Shown here piece by piece: positions 34,351 to 41,440 of a DNA stretch of 64,000 nucleotides. Made by a program: the position numbers and the translations under genes. The DNA is from JBBQXK01 sp052387255 (GTDB lineage: Bacteria > Pseudomonadota > Alphaproteobacteria > Rhodobacterales > Rhodobacteraceae), in the NCBI GenBank assembly GCA_052387255.1, contig JBQTJI010000035.1:32282-96281 (forward strand), given 5' to 3'. The number at the start of each line of letters is the position of its first letter. Within the stretch, counting starts at the first letter, position 1. The notes below the pieces were generated by a model. The model searched no databases. It saw nothing but the letters and a program-made list of their open reading frames with translations, and had not been told where the DNA came from.

Positions 34351-36546
34351 TCAGTTGATCAGCACGATGCCACCCTTGATCGTCATCATCGCCGATCCAG
34401 AGTGTTCCGCCATTGCGTTGGCTTCGGTCCTGATCATGATCCCTTTGATCGTGACCCCCGCCGGCGTCAGTTCGATGGAACTGCCGCCGCACGTGATAGT
34501 GATCGAAGTCGGACAATCGATGGTCATGGCACCCGTCGATTTCACATCCGTCGTGCCTTTGACCGTGCTTTCGCTATTGCCACTGATCGTGGCCTTGGCG
34601 TCGCCCTTGACCGTGGTCTCCTTGTTTCCGCCGACTTCCTGCTTGGCGTTCGCACCGATCTTTTCATCGCGGTTGGTCTTGATGTCACGCTTTTCGTTGC
34701 CGGACTTGACGGTCAGCGTCAGGTCGCCTTCGTGGATCGTCTCGGTCCGGCTGTTGTGGATGTCGGTGGTCAGGTCGCCCGGGGCTTTCTTGGTCTGGCC
34801 GATGGACACCACGGCGTTGTTCTCGACCGTCAGGAAGTAGTCCTTCTCGGAATGCATCCGGATGAACTCGGCATCCTTCTTGTCCTCGAAGACCAGTTCG
34901 TTGTAGTTGTCGGCCCCCCCGCCCTTGGACGAGCGTGTCTTGATGCCCATCTGCGTCATGTTCGCGGGCAATGTGTAGGGTGGCATCGTCTCGGCGTTGT
35001 ACAGCATGCCGGTGCAGATCGGGCGGTCGATGTCGCCGTCCTCGAACTGGATCACCACCTCCTGCCCGATGCGCGGGACGTGGACCATGCCCCAGTTCTT
35101 GCCCGACCAGGGCGTCACCACCCGGACCCAGCAGGACGAGGTTTCCTTGCCCTTGCCGTCGCCCGACCAGACGACGTCGCGGTCCCAGGGGAACTGCACC
35201 TTGATGCGCCCGTACTTGTCGGTGTGGATCTCTTCGCCCGACGGGCCGGTGACCTTGGCCAGCAGGATGCCCGGTATCCTGGGCCAGGGTGTGGTCAGGG
35301 GCGCGCGGAACGGCACCGACTTGGGAATCGTCTTGAAGGTGCAGCGGTAGCTGTCCTTGTTCTTTTCGTCGAACTTGATGGTGCCCGGAATGTCCGGTGC
35401 CCCGCCCCCGCCGCCGCTGCCCGAGCCGGTCTGGCCCTGGACCTGCTGGGTCTCGTCCTCGGCCTGAACCTCGATCTGCATCATGTGCACGCCCGAGACC
35501 ACCAGGTACTGCTGGTTGTCGGCCGCGCGCGAGTGACCGGTGAGGCTGAAGGTCGCCCCGGTGGCAAAGGTGCGGACGTTGCAGATGCCGTCGCGGATCG
35601 CGTGCTTGCAGGCCTCGGCCTCCATCTTGATGCGCGAATAGAACTCGCCCTGCGCATTCTCGCGGTAGCTGCCGGGATAGCGGTAGACCTCATAGTTCTT
35701 GTGGTTGTGGCGGCCCTTGGGGATGGCCTTGACCGTGGTCTTGTCGGCCTGCGGGGTTTCAAAGTTGTAGTCGCGCAGCGTGACCTTGCCGCTGCGCACC
35801 GCCTCGCCGCCGCGCCATTCAAAGATGTGGTCGTCGGCCCGCCGGTAGTTCGGCTCGCGCAGCTTGAAGTCGATGCTGGCGGCCCCCGGCACGAACTTGT
35901 GCGCGCCCGCGCTGTCGCACAGCGACAGCATGTCCTTGCCGCCCGTCACGGTCGAGAAATAGTAGATGCCCTCTTCCTCCATCAGGCGGCTGATGAAGTC
36001 GAAATCGGTCTCGTTGTACTGGACGGTATAGATGCGCTGGTCGGGGGTGCGGCTGACCCCGTTGGTGGTGTAGTCGCTGAAACCGTGGTCCGAGAAGACG
36101 TCCTTGATGATGTCCATCGCGTGCATGTTCTGGTAGATGCGGTTGTTCGTCGACTTGGTCAGGAACCACAGCCAGGGCCGGATTTCGAGCGAGAAAAAGC
36201 TGTAGCCCTCGTGCAGGCCGACGAACTGCGCCTCGACGCAGGTGCCGACGAACTCGCGCCAGGTGCCACCGCTGCCGCTGCCGCTGCCGCCTCCGGTCGT
36301 CCCGGGGCTGCCGCCGGGGGGCGTTTCCTCGCCGATCTGGACGCGGATCTTGTGCGTCTGGCCCACCAGGGTGGCCAGGTCGATGTCGCGGTCCAGCGAC
36401 ATCCAGTCGATCGTCGCCTCGTAGATCGTGCTCAACCCCTCGATCACGCGGGCGGCCTTGATGAACATCTTCGTCTCGGGAAGCGGTCCGCTCATCTTGA
36501 GCTTCCGGTTCTCCAGAATGGCCGTGATTGCACCTGATGCCGGCAT
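34351..36546 (-). CDS. vgrG: T6SS spike protein VgrG (TssI)
   Basis: A 731-residue VgrG. The gp27-like N-terminal part includes the EGIYYFSTVTGGKDML and FDFISRLMEEEG blocks. The gp5-like OB-fold segment has DKYGRIKVQFPWDRD and SSCWVRVVTPWSGKNWGMVHVPRIGQEVV. A long beta-helix of VKG/TIS-type repeats ends at GGIVLIN without any effector domain. Two Gly/Ser-rich inserts are unusual, at about residues 74-94 and 366-380. AAGGGGATAGG precedes the ATG. It lies 38 bases after a small acidic protein gene. It is the only vgrG in the window. Confidence 0.95.
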   Translation of the reverse strand: MPASGAITAILENRKLKMSGPLPETKMFIKAARVIEGLSTIYEATIDWMSLDRDIDLATLVGQTHKIRVQIGEETPPGGSPGTTGGGSGSGSGGTWREFVGTCVEAQFVGLHEGYSFFSLEIRPWLWFLTKSTNNRIYQNMHAMDIIKDVFSDHGFSDYTTNGVSRTPDQRIYTVQYNETDFDFISRLMEEEGIYYFSTVTGGKDMLSLCDSAGAHKFVPGAASIDFKLREPNYRRADDHIFEWRGGEAVRSGKVTLRDYNFETPQADKTTVKAIPKGRHNHKNYEVYRYPGSYRENAQGEFYSRIKMEAEACKHAIRDGICNVRTFATGATFSLTGHSRAADNQQYLVVSGVHMMQIEVQAEDETQQVQGQTGSGSGGGGGAPDIPGTIKFDEKNKDSYRCTFKTIPKSVPFRAPLTTPWPRIPGILLAKVTGPSGEEIHTDKYGRIKVQFPWDRDVVWSGDGKGKETSSCWVRVVTPWSGKNWGMVHVPRIGQEVVIQFEDGDIDRPICTGMLYNAETMPPYTLPANMTQMGIKTRSSKGGGADNYNELVFEDKKDAEFIRMHSEKDYFLTVENNAVVSIGQTKKAPGDLTTDIHNSRTETIHEGDLTLTVKSGNEKRDIKTNRDEKIGANAKQEVGGNKETTVKGDAKATISGNSESTVKGTTDVKSTGAMTIDCPTSITITCGGSSIELTPAGVTIKGIMIRTEANAMAEHSGSAMMTIKGGIVLIN

Positions 36547-36584
36547 AATCCTATCCCCTTGAACCTACGGCAGACCGCAAACGG

Positions 36585-36884
36585 TCACTTGCCGTAGGGA
36601 TAAACCTCGACGAGAAGGTTTTCGCGGCGCAGCCGCTCGATGACGTCAGGGTTGAGACGCCAGAACGTCCCGGGACTGAAGTCATCGCCAAAAAACCGCC
36701 TCAGCTCAATGCCATCCTTGTAGTATGCGCACCGTACCGGAAATGGGTAGCTGCCGGTGCCGTACAACAGGTCGTTCAGTAATTCCACACCCTCATAGAT
36801 CCAGAAACTGCCGCCGACGGCAAGCACCGTCATGGGAATTCCGTCTTCGTCCTCTTCCTCGTGCTCGACAGTATCGCTCATCAT
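36585..36884 (-). CDS. Small acidic unknown protein of the T6SS operon
   Basis: A 99-residue protein. It starts with an acidic stretch (MMSDTVEHEEEDEDG), then a compact part with many aromatic residues (GGSFWIYEGVELLNDLLYG, CAYYKDGIELRRFFGDDF, GTFWRLNPDVIERL). The start overlaps the stop of the giant fusion gene (ATGA; a second ATG follows directly), so it is translationally coupled to it. No signal peptide or membrane helix. I do not recognise the family. Position suggests a partner, chaperone or immunity-type protein of the fusion or of VgrG; none of these can be chosen from sequence. Confidence 0.65.
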   Translation of the reverse strand: MMSDTVEHEEEDEDGIPMTVLAVGGSFWIYEGVELLNDLLYGTGSYPFPVRCAYYKDGIELRRFFGDDFSPGTFWRLNPDVIERLRRENLLVEVYPYGK

Positions 36885-39800
36885 AGCCCCTCCAACAAGG
36901 CCGCAAGATCGGCGTCGATCGCGCCCGGATCGACCGGGGCCGGACTGTCGCCGAACCCGGCCAGCAGCGCGTCCAGTTCGTCCTCCATCGACTGTGCCGC
37001 AGCCTCGCCGGCCGCAGGCACCTGCGCGCGGATCGTGGCCCCTTCGCCGTCGGGCAGCCTGACCGGCGGCTCGTCCAGCCAGGGCCCCGCAATCTCGGTC
37101 CCGGCGACCGACTGGAACGATGCCAGCCGCACCACGTCGCGCCCCCGGATCGACACCACCGGCATCAGCCCGCGCGTGACCGCGACCTCGGTCTTTTCGG
37201 TCGTCATGTTGCGCTCGGTGCAGGGCAGCGCCACCTGGTCACCGTGTTCGTCCTCGACGATGTGATAGGGCATGTCGCCCATCGACATCTGCTTGCCCAG
37301 AACAACCTTGCCGCGCCCCTTGCTCCAGGCTTCGGCCAGCAGCACCGCCGCCAGCACCACCGGATTGGCCCAGAGCATGCCCGACAGCCCCTCGGCCATC
37401 GTGAACTCCTCGAAGTCGAAGGCATCGACGGGTTCCGAGGACGCACCATAGGGTCGGCGCAGCAGGAACCGGGGACTGGCCAGCCCCAGCCAGGCCGCCG
37501 CCGGATCGCGACGCAGCGCGTCCCAGGCCTTGGCCACCAGAGGATGGCGGTCCTTCTTCGCTGTATCGAGGAAGTTCGCCGCGACCGAGGTGAAGAACGG
37601 CATCTGCAGATGTGCCGCAATCGCCCCCACCCGGCCCAGCAGGGCGGCGTGGGGGGGCGTTTCCTGGAACGCGTAGAGGCCGAACATTGCGGAAAACCCG
37701 ATGGCCCCCTCGTCCTGTAGGGGCGCATTCAGCAGCCGGAACAGGCCCGACTTCGACAGATCCTCGCCCGCCGTCATGTCCGCCGCGATCTCTTCCGCCG
37801 AGATGTCGAACAGCACCAGTTCCAGTTTCTCGTCGGTCTCGATCCGCCGCGCCAGAAGGTCAAGCGAGCGCCACTGCGCCTCGATGGCCTGAAACTCCGG
37901 ATGGTGCAGGATCAGCCGCATCGCATGGCTCATGGCCTCGTCCACGGCCCCGCGCAGCGCCTTTGCCTCGGGATTGGGGCCCGGCACGACATAGGGACCC
38001 ACGATCTGTCCGATCAGGTCGGCCACCGGCGAGGGCGTCGTCAGCCTGCCCTCGCGGTCGCCGATCAGCCGCTGGAAATCGGACAGGCGCAGGTCGGCGG
38101 GCACCGCCGAGGCGGCCGACCGGCTGGCGGTCGGCAGGACCACCCGGGTATGGGTCGATCCCCAGCCCTGCATCTCGGCCACGGCCCTGGCCGCCATCGA
38201 CGGCGTCGACAGCCTCTGCCGCAGCCCTTTCAGCGCCTCGAACACCTCGACATTCTCGACCAGTTCATCGGGGTGCAGGCTGTCCAGGCCCTTCAGCGGC
38301 ACGGCGATGCCACGGCCCTCGGGGCCGATGGGCAGCACCAGCGTGGTGGCCAGACCCTCGATCACGTCCTCGACCGTGTCCACATCCAGCAGGATCGGAC
38401 GACGCCGCGCCATCGCATCGCCGATGGCAATCTCGCCCCGCGCGGCCCGCCCGGTGAAATCGCCCAGGATCGCCATGCGGAACTTCGGCCGGTACAGCCG
38501 TTCCGGCGAAGGTGCAGGTGCTGCGATCCGGCCAAAGCCCGACACGGGCCTTGCCTTGGGCTTCGGGGCGGCAAGGATATCGTCCAGATCGGTCAAGGCG
38601 TCCTCCTTCCGGGCTGCCGCAACAGGGGCCGCAAGCAATGCATCGAGGCCGGCAAGCGCGTCGTCCCCGTCCGGCTGCGGGGCGGCCAGCAGCGCTTCGA
38701 GCCCTGCCAGCGGATCATCATCATCGACCACCGGCATCGCCTGGGCAAGCAGCGCCTCGATCCCGGCCAGCGGATCGTCCGCCGCAACGGGGGTCAGGTC
38801 CGACAACGCGGCGGGGGCCGGGGCCAGCAGAGCGTCCAGGTCGGCCAGGGGATCGTCCGCTGGTGGCGAGGCGGGGGCCGCCAGCCCCGCCAGCGGATCG
38901 GGTACGGCGGGGGCCGGGGACAGCAGTGCATCGAGGTCGGCGAGGGGATCGCCCGCTGGGGGCACGGAGGAGGCCGCCCGCCCCGCCACCGGATCGGGCG
39001 CGGCAGGGGCCGGGGCCAGCAGTGCGTCCAGGTCGGCGAGGGGATCGTCCGGCGGAGGCGAGGCGGGGGTCGCCAGTCCCGCCAACGGATCGGGTACGGC
39101 GGGGGCCGTGGACAGCAGTGCGTCGAGGTCGGCCAGCGGGTCGTCCGCCGTCGGCGCAGCGGGGGCCGCCAGCCCCGCCGGCGGATCGGGTTCGGCGGGG
39201 GCCGGGGCCAGCAGCGCGTCCAGGTCGGCCAGGGGATCGCCCGCCGGGTCAGGTTCAGGGCTGGCAAGCAGGTTGACCAAACCTGCCAGCGGGTTCTCGG
39301 TCGGACCCTCGTGCTCAGGTATCCCTGATCGCAGGGCCTCCAGCACCGCACCCGTGTCCTCGAGCGCAGCGGCGACAGCGGGCACCGCCGCGCGCAGGGC
39401 GGCCAATGCATCGGCTGTCGCGTCCGCGACCGTCCCCGCCTCGGGCACCGCCGACAGCAGCGCGTCGAGGGCCGCTGTTGTTCCCCCCATTTCGACCTCG
39501 GAGATCAGGGCGACGTCGCGCAGCGCCGCGAGGGCGTCAGCGGCGGGGTCGGGGGCAGGGGCAGCCTCGGGCACCACCATCCGCAGGGCATCGAGCGCGG
39601 CGCTGGCGTCGTCCTCAGGGGTCGCGGCGACCGGGATTGCCTCGCGCAAGGCCGCAAGCGCCTCGGCGGCAGGATCAGGGGTGGGCGCAGCCTCGGCCAC
39701 AACGGTGCGAAGAGCGTCGAGTGCAGCGCTTGCGTCATCCTGGAAGGCTGCGGCGACGGGGGCCACCGCACGCAGGGCGTCGAGTGCGTCGGCGGCTAGG

Positions 39801-40471
39801 TCGGGAGCGGGGGCGGCCTCGGGCACAGCCATCCGCAGCGCATCAAGCGCAGCGCTTGCGTCATCCTCGGGGGCGGCGGCGACCGGGGCCACTGCGCGCA
39901 GGGCCGCAAACACATCGGCAGCGGCATCGCCGACCAGTCCGGCGTCGCCCGGTACGGCAGGCGGGGCATCGCCTGACGGCAGGGCTGCCGCCCCCCCCGC
40001 AAGCGCCCCGAGCAGGCCCGGGTCCTGCAGCACCTTTTCGATCAGGGCTTCGGCGCTGGACTTGCCGTCCATGTAGGTCAGAAGGTTCGACAATTGCGTG
40101 CGCGCCTCGAACAGGGCGCGCAGGGGCTCGACGCGGCGGGCAATGGCGGCGGGGGTGAAATCCTCCATCCCCTGGAACGCCAGGTCGACCGCCAGGTTGC
40201 CGTCGCCGGTCAGGGTGTTCGGCACGGTGAAGGCGACACGCGGGCGCATCGCCTTCATCCGCGCGTCGAAATTGTCGATGTCGATCTCGAGGAACTTGCG
40301 GTCGGCGATGGCGGGCTGGGGTTCCTCGGACTTGCCCGCAAGGTCGGACATGACCCCCATGACAAAGGGTAGCTGCGTCTTCTTCTCGGCCCCGTACACC
40401 TCGACATCGTATTCGATCTGCACGCGCGGGGCGCGGTTGCGGGCGATGAACTTCTGGCTGCTAGTCGGCAT
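36881..40471 (-). CDS. Giant T6SS sheath-like fusion: TssB, tandem repeats, TssB-like, TssC-like
   Basis: A 1196-residue protein. Residues 1-158 are a full TssB domain, about 80% identical by hand count to the separate TssB at 50850-51353. Residues 194-385 hold 42-residue Ala-rich repeats. Residues 408-640 hold five 32-residue and four shorter acidic/Pro repeats. Residues 662-770 look like a second, divergent TssB-like domain (MAILGDFTGRAARGEI). Residues 818-1125 match TssC: LILHHPEFQAIEAQWRSL, SPRFLLRRPYG, FDFEEF, RGLMPVVSIRGRDVVRLASFQS. The last ~113 residues of ordinary TssC are missing, replaced by an acidic tail with DELDALLAGF. It lies after the Lys-rich gene and is coupled to a small acidic protein. 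The function is unknown; a specialised sheath or cap role is inference. Confidence 0.85.
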   Translation of the reverse strand: MPTSSQKFIARNRAPRVQIEYDVEVYGAEKKTQLPFVMGVMSDLAGKSEEPQPAIADRKFLEIDIDNFDARMKAMRPRVAFTVPNTLTGDGNLAVDLAFQGMEDFTPAAIARRVEPLRALFEARTQLSNLLTYMDGKSSAEALIEKVLQDPGLLGALAGGAAALPSGDAPPAVPGDAGLVGDAAADVFAALRAVAPVAAAPEDDASAALDALRMAVPEAAPAPDLAADALDALRAVAPVAAAFQDDASAALDALRTVVAEAAPTPDPAAEALAALREAIPVAATPEDDASAALDALRMVVPEAAPAPDPAADALAALRDVALISEVEMGGTTAALDALLSAVPEAGTVADATADALAALRAAVPAVAAALEDTGAVLEALRSGIPEHEGPTENPLAGLVNLLASPEPDPAGDPLADLDALLAPAPAEPDPPAGLAAPAAPTADDPLADLDALLSTAPAVPDPLAGLATPASPPPDDPLADLDALLAPAPAAPDPVAGRAASSVPPAGDPLADLDALLSPAPAVPDPLAGLAAPASPPADDPLADLDALLAPAPAALSDLTPVAADDPLAGIEALLAQAMPVVDDDDPLAGLEALLAAPQPDGDDALAGLDALLAAPVAAARKEDALTDLDDILAAPKPKARPVSGFGRIAAPAPSPERLYRPKFRMAILGDFTGRAARGEIAIGDAMARRRPILLDVDTVEDVIEGLATTLVLPIGPEGRGIAVPLKGLDSLHPDELVENVEVFEALKGLRQRLSTPSMAARAVAEMQGWGSTHTRVVLPTASRSAASAVPADLRLSDFQRLIGDREGRLTTPSPVADLIGQIVGPYVVPGPNPEAKALRGAVDEAMSHAMRLILHHPEFQAIEAQWRSLDLLARRIETDEKLELVLFDISAEEIAADMTAGEDLSKSGLFRLLNAPLQDEGAIGFSAMFGLYAFQETPPHAALLGRVGAIAAHLQMPFFTSVAANFLDTAKKDRHPLVAKAWDALRRDPAAAWLGLASPRFLLRRPYGASSEPVDAFDFEEFTMAEGLSGMLWANPVVLAAVLLAEAWSKGRGKVVLGKQMSMGDMPYHIVEDEHGDQVALPCTERNMTTEKTEVAVTRGLMPVVSIRGRDVVRLASFQSVAGTEIAGPWLDEPPVRLPDGEGATIRAQVPAAGEAAAQSMEDELDALLAGFGDSPAPVDPGAIDADLAALLEGL
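38552..39250 (-). repeat. In-frame tandem repeat B of the sheath-like fusion gene
   Basis: Five units of 96 bases (32 residues, core GDPLADLDALLAPAPA with a PDPLAGLAAPASP part) are followed by four shorter units of about 18-20 residues with the core DDPLAGLEALLA. The repeated GGTCGGCCAGGGGATCG-like block recurs every 96 bases on the plus strand. The units are nearly identical, so unit number may vary between strains. Confidence 0.9.
39317..39892 (-). repeat. In-frame tandem repeat A of the sheath-like fusion gene
   Basis: About four and a half units of 126 bases (42 residues). The consensus contains DDASAALDALRMVVPEAAP and then DPAADALAALRxAxPVAA. The last two units are more diverged. Each unit has two LDALR/LAALR cores, similar to the LDALLA core of repeat B, so both classes may descend from one short motif. 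Confidence 0.88.
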
Positions 40472-40543
40472 CGTGCGCCTCCCAAGCGGGACGGCGAAGG
40501 TTCACACCCGCCGTGGTCACTGCTGAAGCCACCGCCCGCCCTG

Positions 40544-41425
40544 TCACTTGAACTTGTCAGCGATCTTCTTGAATTTAGGCTGCAACTGCTTGGCGAACTT
40601 TATCGCCTCCTGAGCCTTCTTCTCGACCGAAGACAGCGCCTCGAACTCCTTTGTCAGATCCTTGGCCTTGTCCGCTTCAACACTTTCTTCTTCGGTTGCC
40701 TCAAGCGCTTCGCCAAAGGCTTCGTCGAACTTGTCCGCTCCGTCGAGGAACTCCTGGAAGACCTTCTCGTTCTTCAGGACCTCGGCACCGAACTGCTTCA
40801 GGGCAGCATCGGCGTCCTTGTCGCCCTTCATCTTCTTGGCTTGATCCATCAGGAATTTGACCGCCTCTTTCGCCGCCTTCCCATTCTTGTCAAAAGTGGC
40901 CTTGATCGTGGTCAGCGCCTTTTTGGCCTTCTCGACCGCCTTCGCGTCGGCACCGTCGCGCGTCAAGGGCTTCAGGGCCTCGATCGCCCCCTTGCGCGGA
41001 TCCTCGTAGGAGTTGCTCTTGATGGCATCAAGCTGGGCCATCGCGGCCTTGCCGGCCTTGATTGCGCCGGCATTGTCGGCCTTGCCCGATTCAATGTCCT
41101 TCTTGCACTCGTCCATCACCTGTTCGGCCTCATCGAGGAACTCATCCCAGGCGGACTGCACCTTTTTCTGGTCATTCTTGGCCTTTTCGGCGCGATAGTC
41201 CAGCCGGATGGCGCAGCCACGAAGATAGCCCTGGACCTTGTCGTCGAGCTTTTTCTGCTTCCACTTCTTCGGGTCGACTTCGACTTCCAGTTTGTACTTG
41301 AATATCTTGAGCCTCGGCAGCGATTCCAGCGCGGCCTTTGTCGCTTTGTCCACGTCAATATCGCCCAGGTCCTTGGGTCCTATCTTGACTTCCACTGTCA
41401 TCTTCTTCTTGCCGTCATCGGCCAT
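40544..41425 (-). CDS. Lys-rich helical unknown protein of the T6SS operon
   Basis: A 293-residue protein, very rich in Lys, Ala, Asp and Glu, predicted by eye to be nearly all helix with heptad-like stretches (KKAQEAIKFAKQLQPKFKKIADK). The N-terminal 60 residues (MTVEVKIGPKDLGDIDVDKA, then FKYKLEVEVDPKKWKQKKLD) look more beta-rich. Codon use is less GC-rich than that of its neighbours. No signal or membrane helix. An excellent AAGGAGA site precedes the ATG. It lies between clpV and the giant fusion gene, whose linker is acidic, so direct pairing is possible. No family recognised. Confidence 0.7.
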   Translation of the reverse strand: MADDGKKKMTVEVKIGPKDLGDIDVDKATKAALESLPRLKIFKYKLEVEVDPKKWKQKKLDDKVQGYLRGCAIRLDYRAEKAKNDQKKVQSAWDEFLDEAEQVMDECKKDIESGKADNAGAIKAGKAAMAQLDAIKSNSYEDPRKGAIEALKPLTRDGADAKAVEKAKKALTTIKATFDKNGKAAKEAVKFLMDQAKKMKGDKDADAALKQFGAEVLKNEKVFQEFLDGADKFDEAFGEALEATEEESVEADKAKDLTKEFEALSSVEKKAQEAIKFAKQLQPKFKKIADKFK

Positions 41426-41440
41426 TTCATTCTCTCCTTT

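Noticed and set aside
38552..39892. Regularly spaced repeats that could suggest a CRISPR array
   Set aside because: Period 96 or 126 bases, repeats and 'spacers' equally conserved, and all units lie in one reading frame; they encode protein repeats.
36881..40471. The TssB/TssC fusion as a simple assembly or frameshift artefact
   Set aside because: The frame continues through distinct repeat classes with coding-type periodicity, and the end overlaps the next gene normally. An artefact would not create the intervening repeats.
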